Below, piece by piece: positions 12,877 through 23,501 of a stretch of 64,000 bases of DNA. The number at the start of each line of letters is the position of its first letter. The first letter of the stretch is position 1. A program made the translations under genes and the position numbers. This stretch comes from Acorus gramineus (lineage: Eukaryota > Streptophyta > Magnoliopsida > Acorales > Acoraceae). The notes beneath the pieces are model-generated. The model was not told the DNA's origin. It saw only the letters and a list, made by a program, of their open reading frames with translations, and searched no databases. The stretch spans positions 3,355,759 through 3,419,758 of the forward strand of contig JAUJYN010000013.1 in the NCBI GenBank assembly GCA_030737835.1, written 5' to 3'.

Positions 12877-13974
12877 TTATTCACTGACATTGTATAATTC
12901 ACTACTACAAGACTTCATATCCAAGCACAAGCACTTGATCATCACCTTCCAAGTCCCCCACCGGGGCACGAACCCGTCACGCACCATCCGCCGCAACACA
13001 ACCTCCGCATCCCCCACCCTCCCCTCCCCACAAAGCCCAGCAACCACCGCCTCATACGCCTTAAAACTCGGCCGCCGCCCACGCTCGCACCCCATCTCCT
13101 CCACCACAAACACCTTTGCCTCCCCGAACCTCCGCGCCCCGATCAACCCACACAACACCGCTTGATAAGAATCCGAATTCGGGCGGCACCCCCACCGCAT
13201 CATCCCCCTCAGCATCCCCATCGCCTCATCAACCCTCCCGCGCTTACAAACGCCCGAAATCAACACGTTGAACACGACCGTGTCGGGCTCGCACCGCTCC
13301 CTCCCCATCCTCTCCAGAAGCGCGAACGCCTCCCCCACCTCGCCTCGCGCGCACAGGAAGTGCATCAGCGTCGCGTACGTCACCCGGTTCGGCTTGGGCA
13401 TCTCGTCGAGCAGCGCGAGCGCGTCGTCGCGCCTGTCGGACGCGCAGAGGCCCTTGATGAGGATATTGAACGAGCAGGTGTCGGGCGTGACGCCCAACCG
13501 CGGCGCGAGTGCGCAGAGGAGTGCGCGCACGGAGTCGAAGCGGCGCGCGGAGACGAGCGCGGCGAGGACGAGGTTGAAGGTCTTGACGGAGGGGAAGCAG
13601 TGGAAGTCGGAGGGCATGCGCGAGAGGGTGTGGAGGGCGCGGTCGGGGGATTGGGTCTTGATGAGTTTGTGGAAGAAGGGGTCGGAGAGGGGGAGGCGTT
13701 CGCGGCGCGTGCGGAGGAGGAGGGAGTCGATGGAGGGATGGTCGCGGAGGCGGGAGAGGATGGCGGTGTAGAGGGGTTCGGAGGGGCGGTAGTCGTGGCG
13801 GAGGGAGAGCTTGGAGAGGAAGGGATGGATGGATTTGGGGTCGGTGATGTTGGAGAAGAGGGTGAGGGTTTCTGTTGGGGAGAGCCAGTCGTGGTGGTCT
13901 AGACGGCGGAGGAGGCGGTGGTCGGTGGTGGAGAGGGGGTGGTGGTGTGGTTTGAGGAGGTGGTGGGGTGGCAT
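12877..13974 (-). CDS. P-class pentatricopeptide repeat (PPR) protein
   Basis: Single-exon gene of 365 codons, typical of plant PPR genes. P-class PPR proteins bind organellar RNA in a sequence-specific way and affect its stability, splicing or translation. The N-terminus (residues 1-30) is rich in His, Leu and Arg and poor in acids, compatible with organelle import. Six clear 35-residue repeats follow: about 132-165 (TFNLVLAAL), 166-196 (SFNILIKGLC), 197-231 (TYATLMHFLC), 232-266 (VFNVLISGVCKRG), 267-303 (SYQAVLCGLI) and 304-338 (AYEAVVAGLCGEG), then a partial one to residue 350. More degenerate repeats are likely in 60-130. There is no E, E+ or DYW tail, so the P class is favoured over RNA editing factors. 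The start ATG (13974-13972) is preceded by an A/T tract. The coding sequence is far more GC-rich than its surroundings, as in many monocot intronless genes. The ORF is intact; the target RNA cannot be inferred. Confidence 0.9.
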   Translation of the reverse strand: MPPHHLLKPHHHPLSTTDHRLLRRLDHHDWLSPTETLTLFSNITDPKSIHPFLSKLSLRHDYRPSEPLYTAILSRLRDHPSIDSLLLRTRRERLPLSDPFFHKLIKTQSPDRALHTLSRMPSDFHCFPSVKTFNLVLAALVSARRFDSVRALLCALAPRLGVTPDTCSFNILIKGLCASDRRDDALALLDEMPKPNRVTYATLMHFLCARGEVGEAFALLERMGRERCEPDTVVFNVLISGVCKRGRVDEAMGMLRGMMRWGCRPNSDSYQAVLCGLIGARRFGEAKVFVVEEMGCERGRRPSFKAYEAVVAGLCGEGRVGDAEVVLRRMVRDGFVPRWGTWKVMIKCLCLDMKSCSSELYNVSE

Positions 13975-14077
13975 TTTTTTTTTTTTTCTTGGTGCATGGT
14001 GGTGGGCATGGTGGGTTTGGGTTTAGTTGGGGGTGTTTGGATGCATTTCAAAAGGAGTAGGGCAGGGATACACCCAA

Positions 14078-14079
<2 letters not shown>

Positions 14080-14138
<59 letters not shown>
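14080..14138. repeat. 59-base poly(T) tract
   Basis: Uninterrupted run of T on the plus strand, about 105 bp upstream of the PPR start codon. Read on the minus strand it is a poly(A) tract. It could be the tail of an inserted retrosequence or simple slippage. Length in any assembly is unreliable. Confidence 0.9.
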
Positions 14139-14660
14139 CTACTGGGCACCTCCTTTAAAAGTCCATCACCTCTCATTTTATTAAACACTGAGTCCACCAT
14201 TTTATACTCTCCTACCCACTCTTTTATTTTCCCACTCAGACATATATCTACACTTCATAAGCCAACCATTATATAAATATTCAATCAAAATCACTTCCAC
14301 CCCACCCCATCCACTGTTTCACAAACAAAATCCTCCCCATTCCCTCTCACAACCATCTACTGTTTCACAAACAAAACCCTCCCTCCCTCTTTGTTGCGGA
14401 TGAGCAGCCCTGCCAGGATCTAGCCTCACCCAACCCCGCCCGGATCCACCCGGCTTCCCTCTCTCTCGGTCCTCGTCTCCCTCCCTCTTTGTTACATCAA
14501 ATCAGGTTTTCTATTTCTCTGATTCTCATCTCCCTCAATTTTAGTGTTTTTTTTCAAATTTTACAAACCCTAGATGTTTGAATACTTTGCATTTTCGCTT
14601 TAAATACAATTTTTATCTCCTTGTTTGTGAATGTATTTGTTCAAATGATGTGGGATTGAA
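14139..14660 (+). promoter_or_regulatory. Candidate plant promoter and CT-rich leader (no CDS seen)
   Basis: A TATATAAATAT box at about 14271-14281 is followed by a strongly pyrimidine-rich stretch (14290-14540) like plant 5' UTRs. It includes a near-duplicate ACTGTTTCACAAACAAAA at about 14311 and 14350. No open frame of note follows on the plus strand. It could be the promoter of an unrecognised or noncoding transcript divergent from the PPR gene, or part of an old insertion. Confidence 0.3.
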
Positions 14661-16480
14661 AATCCTATTTTTTAAAAAATATGCTTTGTATTCCGTTTGA
14701 ATTTTATAGTCAAAAGTGTTTCAGTACCCTTTTTTTTTATCTTTCCATACAACAAAGGCCTTGCGTGCTTGTGTTATTGGCAAAGGTTTTTTGTGAGGTT
14801 GGGATTCGAAGAATATACGATGGGGTTGTTTCAAGATTTGAGGAATGACCTGCAATTAAATTGAGACCCTCACTTTAAACTAATTAATCTTTTTTTAAAA
14901 TATAAGTACAAATATTGACTTAGATGAAATTGGGATTTTGTCATGAAAGCAACATTCCCAAATTCACACCTAAATATATTACCTTGAAATTAGTACTTCC
15001 AGCCATTTCTGAAAGGCACAGAGTTAGTGCATATTCTATTAACGCCTCATATCTTTTAGATTTGAATTTTCCAGAACATTCAAAAACATCAACAATTATT
15101 AACTTTTGTCTATCATTGGTCATTTTGTAAAAGTTACTAGAATGACTCAGCGCCTTAGATGGATTGAGTATAACAGCTTCATATAATAAAATACAGAGTT
15201 ACTCTTATAAATATCAGAGTTAACCAATTTAGATAACAAATTAAATTGCCCATTACGACCTCTTGTAACCTACCAAAACCAGAGAGGAAACTATAATAAA
15301 AAAATGAAGTAGAAAAACAACTGAACCGACCCTGAAAATTCATAATGCGTGGACTCCTCCTTTTTGGCTATGAATGTCTAGAAGACAGTGATCGATGTTA
15401 TAATGCACCTGAACTAATATCTTTCAACAAGGTTAATGATAGTATGTAAGTAATGACACCTATTTATGCCTTGGTTTTGAGTTTACTGATTACCATGTCT
15501 TGGCACAGAAAATAGAAAACAAGTCATCTAATTTTGGCCCACTCATTAATGTATGTTACAACATTGAACCTTCCTACTGATACACTTGGTGGATTATTTC
15601 ACTTAATCAATTAGATATGACAAAATTACCACATTCATCTTTATCATCCATTTTGTCTCAAATACACTCTTTGGAGAATCAAGCAAGAAGTAAGTCCTCA
15701 GATCAACAAATTCAAAGGAATTTGAACTGATTAACCCATAAGATGATAATATTATAATAACATGATTACCTGCACTTAAAGAACCCCTTTTGATGCACAT
15801 GATTGTTCATGAAGGCTTAGGATGAGGTTACTTTTGCTTCATTTTAATTACTGGATTATAAATCCATAATTTTCTGGATTTTTATGAACTGTTTGGAGAA
15901 TTTTGGTTTTGAAATGAAAATTCTTAATAAATTGGTAGAAGAAAAATACTTAAATGCATCATATGTTATTCTTTTTTTTCTTTGTTTTTTTGCTCAGACA
16001 GCTTATTATCTTGCATATCACAAAGGATTCATCTACCAAATCATGATACACAAAACTATTGAAACACAAGTTCAACCATAATGTTGAAGAGAACCACACA
16101 ACATGAGAGTATACATAGTATAATGAGATGTAGATGCAGAGGTTTCTAATAGATAATTCCTATATAAATGTTGATGCACAGGAAAGTAGTACTTCCAGCC
16201 ATTTCTGAAAGGCTTAGAGTTAGTGCATATATTAGCAGTTTATGAAAGCCAGTTGATCAATGACTTGATGGGGGGCAACTCAAAGAGGATGACCAATATT
16301 ATCTCTTGACACTCTAATGGTCAAGGAAGATGAGGATTAGGAAGAGGTTGCTTTTAGAATAATTGGAGGTGAAAAGTGTTGGCCCCTAATTGATAATAAT
16401 GTGGGAAAGCTAATGTTCAGATAGTGGGGTTTGTTATGGTAAAGTAGGTCTTGTATGAATAAATTTCTCATAAATTACAA

Positions 16481-16614
16481 TGTTGTCATTATTATGCATA
16501 GATATTTATAAGTTATAATAGTTTCAACAAACATGTCATATCAACAAACATGTTGTCATTATTATGCATAGATATTTATAAGTTATAATAGTTTCAGCAA
16601 ACATGTCATATCAG
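16481..16614. repeat. 70-bp tandem duplication
   Basis: The unit beginning TGTTGTCATTATTATGCATA occurs at 16481 and again at 16551. The second copy spans 64 bases with one obvious change (CAACAAA to CAGCAAA), so the duplication is probably recent. Confidence 0.9.
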
Positions 16615-17090
16615 CCTATTTTAAATTAAAAGCTATAAGTTTCAACAAACACCTGTAAATTTTTTTTAACTTTTTTGTGGAGCCCTAGAGATAAAACGTG
16701 CTGTAATTAGTATGGTTTAGTCCATATCTGAATAACTATGCCTTTTAGCTTTTGCATTGTTGGTCTTCTAATGGCATGCATTAAAAAGTTGAAGAGGCTC
16801 CATTTGTTTTAAAGTGACATGTAAAAAGGATTCCATAAACAATAGCCAGACTTTGAATTTTATTGTTATTTTTTCCAGGGAGTCTAAAAATTGAGTGATC
16901 CTTATGTTTTTGAATATATATTTGGAATAAACTTTTCTGCATCATTAGTCATGTCCCCTTAGGGCTTATTATGGTTAGACATCTCACACTTTTTCCTTTG
17001 CTGCCATTGGCTGTGAGTTTACAATGAAAAAAAAAATAGTGAGTCTTGTAAGGATGTTGTATGTGAGAAGAGTAGTATCTTAAGTTATCT

Positions 17091-17147
17091 ATCTCACTCA
17101 TTTATATAACAAGCCTATATCTCACTCATTTATATAACAAGCCTATA
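17091..17147. repeat. 28-bp perfect tandem duplication
   Basis: ATCTCACTCATTTATATAAC followed by AAGCCTAT appears at 17091-17118 and again from 17119 without visible change. Confidence 0.9.
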
Positions 17148-17751
17148 TTTTTATTACTCTATATGTCATACAACCAGAGGTCCTCCTAAGTCCCTTTTGG
17201 TTTGGTCCACTTGAATGGGTAATTTTAAACTGATATGTGACTCCTGTAGTGATACATATGGAGTCACTACTCAGTAGTCAGTCAGTCTTGAGTTACTTTC
17301 TCTGTGATAAATGGTCACGTCATCTCAATTTTTGCCTCAGACATAAATAAAGAATGAGACACTCTCTGTTCAGTGTCATTAGACTATTGAATGAGAAACA
17401 TTGGTTGGAGAGACCTCTAGTATTGATGGATTGAAATTTGTTAGTACATCATTCATGTAATAAGAATGAATGATGAATAACACATGTCCATTACCAATAG
17501 TTTGTCTTATTGGTAGTGGTATGGGTGTTTGGTTGGATAACATGGATTTGTAGCATGGTTTCATGAGTTATTTTTGTTGGTTGGGTATCTTTTATAAAAC
17601 CAACATATGTTTGAATAACAGTCATTATGTTTTTGACATATATATTTTGAAATTTTTTAATGAACGAAGAACTCTATTTTATTGATAAAGAATTGTACAT
17701 ATCATTGGTTGATTCAAACTCTTTTGACTAGTATGGCACCAAAGAAACTGA

Positions 17752-18390
17752 TGTAGGACAGATTTGAAAAGAAATCATTGCAGAATATTTGATTTCAAAT
17801 CTGTTATCAAAATAAATTTTTATGAGATTTTATTTAGGAATTTAGGATTTTTAGGATCTTATGTTTTATTTTATTAAATTTTAATTATTGTCATTGTAAT
17901 TGTGTCTTTACTATTTTTAGTAGAGTCATAATTCACATTATGAATATGTATTTGATGTTTGTGGCCTATAAAATGAGTGCCACCATATTTTGTAAAAAAA
18001 AAAACTTTTGATCAATAATATTTTGAATTTTCTCCCTTGTGGGTTTTATTCCTTGTGGATTCAAAGAGCTTATGAGATCTCAATGCTGGTTGGATCTTTC
18101 TACCGTTTCACGCTGCGTTAGGTGGTATCAGAGCGAGGATTCACCTGGCTTCGATGACACATAGCTGTGCGGGAAACAACCATCCCATTGATGGTGATCG
18201 TGGGGTGCAGAAGCTGTTTCGGCCGTTGCGGGAGGACCAGAAGCCACTTCGGGAGGAGTTTCGTCAACAAACGCGGCAGACTCTTCGTGAGGTGAAGGCT
18301 GGCGTGAATCTCAACACCGACAACAGACGACCTGGGAGTGACAGGATGCATGCCGAGGGATTTGCCCGAGGCCAACTTTTAAATAATTTC
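17752..18390 (+). mobile_element. 5' end of a truncated LTR retrotransposon (LTR, PBS, leader)
   Basis: A 369-bp LTR-like segment (17752-18120) starts with TG, has a CTATAAAATG TATA box at about 17966, and ends in GCGTTA where CA is expected. Two bases later lies TGGTATCAGAGC (18123-18134), the classic plant primer binding site for initiator tRNA-Met. A short open frame follows from 18154 (MTHSCAGNNHPIDGD...), rich in Arg, Gln and Glu, that could be the gag start. The element stops at about 18390, where unrelated sequence begins. No second LTR was found in the window. Lineage not determined. Confidence 0.6.
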
Positions 18391-20937
18391 GATTTGTTCC
18401 TAGAGATAGACCACAGTGGGAGTGTTTATGGGGTAAAAAGAGGTGTATTCATGTTTCGAATATTTCATGCATATTAATTCTTTAAACATGGTTTAGAATG
18501 AAATTTCATTTTAGGATTCTCACCTCTTGGACGTCTTCAGACTAACCCCTCTTTTTTTGTTGTTTCAGCGGTCGAATCGCATTCGAGCCTTGTGGCACGG
18601 GACAAAGAGACAGTATGACGCCCTAAGGCCGGAGGAGAGGAACCTAGTAGATGGAGTGGGTTTTCATTCCTTCTTTCTGATAGAGCCGTTCCATGTCCAT
18701 CGTCCTTATCTAGAGGCGTTGGCGGAGAGATGGGATCCGGAGAGCTGCGCATTTATTCTCCCTACCGACGCGATGATGCCGACGTTGGAAGACGTTCAGC
18801 GGATCACGGGTCTCCCAGCCTTGGGTGAGGCGGTTATAGCGGCCACCAACCCAGACTAAAAGGCGCTCTTTCGGGAGTTGATTGGCGATTGGGAGTACAT
18901 GGAGCGGGAGAGGACGTTGAATCGGATCCCTCTCGGACAGCTTTCTAGGCAATACGGCCTCAGCTCCTTCACGTGGTGTCAGAAGGGTGAAGCTGTAGCA
19001 AGCTTTGAGAGGAGACGGCTGATGATCGAGGCGAGGGAGGTGGCCGCATGCCCACAGAGGGCACAATGGGAGTTGAGGGCGTTCTTCCTCTATTTCTTCG
19101 GCCGGGTTCTCTTCTCGACGGCCTCCAACAAAGTCTCCTCTCACTCTCTGTTGTTGATGAGGGACTTGGTGACGATGGGCTGCTTTGCTTGGGGGGCGGC
19201 CATGCTAGCTTATCGCTTCGTGGAGCTGTCGAAGAAGGCGAAGAGGGCTGGGGGCAAGAATCTCGGTGGCTTTGCAGCGTTTCTACAGATATAGTTTAGT
19301 GAAGATAGAAATGATTTGATTTAAGTTTATTAACTTCACCTAACTTTGGTTTTGAATTTTTCTCTACAGATTTTTGGGTATGAGCACTTCGCCATCGCTC
19401 GCCTAACCCAGCTGGTCTTCGATCGTGCCCTCCCTTGGGCCATGAGATGGGCGCCTCCAGGAGCTTCTTGCTTGCGTCGCCTCCCTAAGTTTCGAGAGGC
19501 CTTTCGTGCGTTAAAGGAAGAAGACCTAGAGGCCCTACACGGAGGAGGCGGTCCCTGAGGAGCTATCGCGGGACATCTGGCTGATCTTCTTCAATGAGGT
19601 GGTTTCCCATGCAGTCAACCGGGTCGTCCGCCAGCTTGGGTACCATCGGTGGGTGCCGGATCCCTTGCAGAGGCGTCCTTCGATCCCGGTGACTGGAATT
19701 CCTTAGGATACGAACCTTCCGAGGAACTATGCAGTGTACGTGCAGGGATGGGTCGAGAGGGGGACCTTGGTTGAGCGTCGCCCCGAGGTGGTTGATAGCG
19801 AGGAGTACATGGCTTAGTTCCGCCAGAAGTATGTTGACATCCTTGGGACTATGGAGGAGGAGATCCCGCATGCTTAGGTAAGAAAAAATCTTTTCTCTTT
19901 CTCTTTTCTCTCATTGCTTCTTGCTTCTTCTCTTTGTGTTCTGAATGGTGCCTTCTTTTGTAGGTTGAGGTGAATGAGTTGGAGAAGAAGCTTGAGACCG
20001 CCAATGAGCACCTCCAAGCACGGGCCGTGCAAGTAGAAGGGTTGCGGGTGCAGAGGCAACGCTTGCAGGACTAGGTTCGAGTCCTTGAGGCTCATGTGGA
20101 TGCTCTGTCGAGAGCGAGAGCCGATGGTGCTTCTTCCTCTCTACTCCTCCATCCAGTGCCGCTGATTGGGAGTTCGAGCTGGTGAACGAGCTGAGCATTG
20201 TCCGTAGCGACCTCTTGGCCACCCAGATGGAGTTTGATCAGGCGAGGGAGAGGGCTATGAGGGCCGAGGATGAGGTGGACCAGTTGCGGTCCGAGAGAGC
20301 TTTGAGAGAGGAGGAGATGGACCAGCTGCGGTCCCGTATGATACAGAGGGAGGAGGAGTCTTCCATTCTGGGCGGTGAGAGGGACTCCCTCCAGGCCAGA
20401 GTGTCAGAGTTGGAGGCGTCGGCTGGCGTGCCTGGTGGATTGATGCGAGACCTGGTTTGTTCCCTTCAGGCAGCCGGGGACAGAGATCGAGAGGCTCTCA
20501 GGATTTTGGAGGTGAGGGCACGGGAGTTGAAACAGAGGTTGAGGGTAGCCGAGGACCGATCCAGGAGCGTGGAGGGTCGCCTTCGCCAGAGGCTAGAGAG
20601 GAGAGATCGAGACATGCAGCAAGTCCACCTTTGGGAGGCCACCATCTTCGGTGAGGGAGACTCCTGCTGCTCCAGATGCTCTAGAGGTCCAGTCCTCTCC
20701 TTAGCTACCACTTCCGTCATGCCAAAATGCTCCTCCTTCGGTCCAATCTCCCAGAAATGACAACACTCTGAGGTAAAGTCTTTTGTGTCTTGGTTTTGGT
20801 AGAAGAAATGTATATATATGCAAGGAATTCATGTTTTTCTTCTTTTCTTTTGGCTTACGTGATTTGTTTTGACGATGTACAGCTCAAGACGTCGGAGTTG
20901 GAGCTCTTTTGGTGGACCTATCCCTCTTTTTTATAGT
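18390..20937 (+). pseudogene. Antisense plant-mobile-domain ORF of the Tat element, broken
   Basis: The plus-strand reading resembles plant mobile domain (PMD, MAIN/MAIL-like) proteins: RWDPESCAFILPTD, then LEDVQRITGLP at about 18729-18819, then SLLLMRDLVTMGCFAWGAA...LAYRF and GGFAAFLQ|IFGYEHFAIARL around 19148-19400. A long Glu/Arg-rich coiled coil follows (about 19960-20640). Introns can be inferred at about 18432-18566, 19284-19370, 19878-19962 and 20773-20880, each with a good acceptor. The donor of the second reads ATATAGT where GTATAGT is expected. Stops interrupt it at 18857 (TAA), 19704, 19815, 19875 and 20072 (all TAG), and frames shift near 19530 and 20165. The splice sites fit only plus-strand transcription, so this ORF is opposite to the element's own RNA. 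PMD proteins occur both as host silencing factors and in transposons. Confidence 0.7.
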
Positions 20938-23073
20938 CTTTGGTTCTAATTTAGGTTTTCTTCTTGTTTTATGAACAATTTATCCTTTCTTTTGGGTTTA
21001 TGGATAGACATGGATGGTCTGGTTTGGTTTGAAAGTTTTTGTTTGATTTGAATTAGTGGGTGTATGTATAGAATGGTTTTAATATGGTTCTGGTATGAGA
21101 GTAGATGAATGAATGTGTTAGTGTGTGGATGGATTGGTGTATGGATGCATGGGTTGGTATGTGCTTTTGGTTTTTGTTGCTGTTTGATTCGTTTTTTTGT
21201 AGGTTTAGGGATTGTGTATGTGTATGGAATGTGTGTGTACAGGTTTTTGGAAATAAAGATTTTTGACAAGTCTTAAAAGAGTTGAAGAGTTTGATTGAAC
21301 TGGACTGACAGGAACAGGTAGGTCAGCAGGTGAGGGACGGCTATTTGTCTTTAGCCGCCCAGCGAGGGGCAGCTAGTTGTGTTTAGCTGCCCCAAACTGG
21401 TAGAATTTACCTGTGGGGCGACGGCTAGTTGTTTTCAGCCGCCTGATAGCAGGCGGCTAGTTAGGTTTAGCCGCCCCTAGCTTGGGACAATTTTTTGATT
21501 TTTCCATTTGTCTGCTGCTGCTGCTGAATGTCCTTGTTTTTTCAACCTTCAAAACCTGTAAAAACATTCTTTCCATGGACCAAGTGTTAAATTTGTCCGG
21601 ATTGTGCCCCTGCACTAACTTTCGAGTCCTTCTTTGTTTGAATTGTCAAGGGCTACAACCCATCTAAGGTAATCAAAAAGTAATGCGAGGAAAAGAGTGC
21701 GAGAAACCGTGCATGTCGTAAAATAGGGAGGGGGTCCAAGTGATTCCAAGTGTGAGAATGAAAAGGAACCTCAAATGGGCGAGAGTGGGGCAATTTCTTC
21801 TCAAGTGTGTGTTGATGGGGATAAAATGAGTGTAATAGGGGCAATTTTCCTTTGGTATGGGGAGTCAATTGTGATATTTTAAGGAAATTGAATGCCTAAA
21901 TGTTTTGGAAAAGGAAAATACAACCTTATGCATAAGTGTAAAAGACATAGGGGAGTATTTTAGTTTTTTAAATGATCTTTTATGTGGGAGGGCAATGTTT
22001 TCAATTTCCCAAAGTAAAAGATACCATCAAGTCCCTGAAGAAGGGTCCTTGTGGTCACTCATGTCCAAACCAGGATTGTATTTGAAAGGTGTTGCCTTCA
22101 GGTGTCAATTCCTCAAGTTCATGGTTCTCAAATGCTTGATCACATTATTCTAAACATGTTGGGAAATCCATGAATGCACCAAGATTTAAGTCAAGCAAGC
22201 TTCCTTTAGATAGGCAAGTATTTTAAGTGAACTCATGTGCGTGTGTGCTATTGTAAACAAAGAAAAGGTTTATCTTTGGTTGAGATTTTGCCTTTCCGAG
22301 CAGACATGGTTCAATTCCAACTCCATAGCAAGAAATAAAAGGGTGGGGGGTGAACGGGGTAAGAGTAATATCTTCCTTTGGGGCAGCATTTTAGAATTGT
22401 CTCAGTCTGGCATATGTCTTTACTCCCTAGGTCCCTCTGGCTTTCTTCTTTTTACCACTTCTTTATTTGGGTGGAGAGTACAGCCCGCTGGGCGTGTACC
22501 CGTATTTTGAGTGGAGAGTACAATCCATTTGCTTGGATGTGTACTAGTATAGCCTTTTGTTCAGCATATAATGTGCGTAAATGCATTCATGCCTGCTAAA
22601 GTAGAGAGTTTAACCTGTTGTCTGGGTGTTGTTTTTCTTTTGTTGGCCTCTCATTGCCTGATTTTTTTTTTGATTTGAGGGGGGGGGGGGGGGGGCTCTT
22701 CTGTTTTTCACCCCTGTTCTTTTCTGCTTCCCCTCTAGAAGTGTTTATACAGTGCCAGAGCCAGTTTTGGGACATATGCCAGGTCCAGGGTAATTCCTTA
22801 TTTTGTCTTTGGGTTGATATGAGTGGGGGAAAAAATAGGGGGAGATGCTTTGGGTTTATAAAATTGTCCCAGTCTACAGGGTAGGCAATTTCTCCTTTTA
22901 TCAGATAAACCAGTTCCTAAGTAATACTGGTGTGATGAAGGTGGAATGAGTAGTGAATATATCAGTTCAAATAAAATACAAGCTATCTTTGAAAGTCTTG
23001 CAATTCTATTATCTGGTTTAGACACTGGAAATCACAGGAAGGAAGAATAATATTTCTCAAGTATTGAGAGTTT
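20938..23073. other. Spacer of the Tat element
   Basis: Lies between the antisense ORF and the integrase remnant. It holds the hairpin cluster (21335-21480), a 17-base G run (22679-22695) and an imperfect repeat GTGGAGAGTACA at about 22472 and 22511. A related word recurs near 22600. No coding region is supported. Confidence 0.5.
21335..21480. repeat. Cluster of four GGCGGCTA...TAGCCGCC hairpins
   Basis: Four inverted repeats at about 21335-21360, 21366-21393, 21421-21443 and 21451-21480. Arms are variants of GGCGGCTA and TAGCCGCC with loops of about 6-9 bases such as GTTAGGTT. The second pair reads GGGGCAGCTA/TAGCTGCCCC, so both arms changed together. The same motif recurs at 36.05-36.76 kb. 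Confidence 0.8.
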
Positions 23074-23360
23074 CTATGCATGGAATTTCTTTAGATAAAG
23101 TGCATTCCACGAACCTGAAACTTCGACTCCTTCGGCGTCCACCAAGCGATAGGCATTCCCGGAATAGGCATGGGTGATCACATAGGGTCCCTCCCATGTG
23201 GGTTGCAACTTGCCTTTGGGGTGGGGCTGCCTTGATGGCATGATTTGCTTAAGTACAAGCTCCCCAATTTTAAATTTTCTCTCTATTACTTTCTTCTCAA
23301 ATGCCCTTGCCACTCTCCTCTGGTAGGCCTGGGCATGTTCCGCGGCTCTTAACTATTTTT
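23074..23360 (-). pseudogene. Integrase C-terminal fragment of the Tat element
   Basis: Minus-strand frame ending at the TAG at 23076-23074. It reads AYQRRVARAFEKKV, then FKIGELVLKQ, KGKLQPTWEGPYVI and NALYLKKFHA. This order (basic helix, GDLVL-like strand, GKL-P-WEGP, NA-LK-F end) is the usual C-terminus of Ty3/gypsy integrases of the Tat/Athila branch. Everything upstream in pol is missing: gag sequence resumes at about 23500 after a short AT-rich join. Confidence 0.8.
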
Positions 23361-23501
23361 CATTTTTTTTGTTTTGGTTTGTGGGTTTTTGGGAAAGCAT
23401 GTAAATTTGGAAATAGAAAAGCATGTAAAAGATAGTATATGTATAATTCTGGAGAGTGGCCTCCAGGAAATGATGGTGTAGGATGAGTCCTCTATGGAGA
23501 C

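Larger units (their letters stand above)
14661..17751. other. Intergenic, AT-rich, with small duplications
   Basis: No convincing gene. It holds a dispersed direct repeat of about 46 bp at roughly 14992-15036 and 16189-16234 (GTACTTCCAGCCATTTCTGA), plus the two tandem duplications listed separately. Short open frames at 14924-15130 and 15884-16081 have no recognised motif. Confidence 0.5.

Noticed and set aside
13162-13902. 246-codon plus-strand frame opposite the PPR gene
   Set aside because: Shadow of the GC-rich PPR coding strand; the repeats on the minus strand explain the sequence fully.
18123-18134. tRNA-Met PBS on the plus strand taken as the PBS of the Tat element
   Set aside because: The Tat gag and integrase run on the minus strand, so a plus-strand PBS here must belong to another, truncated element.
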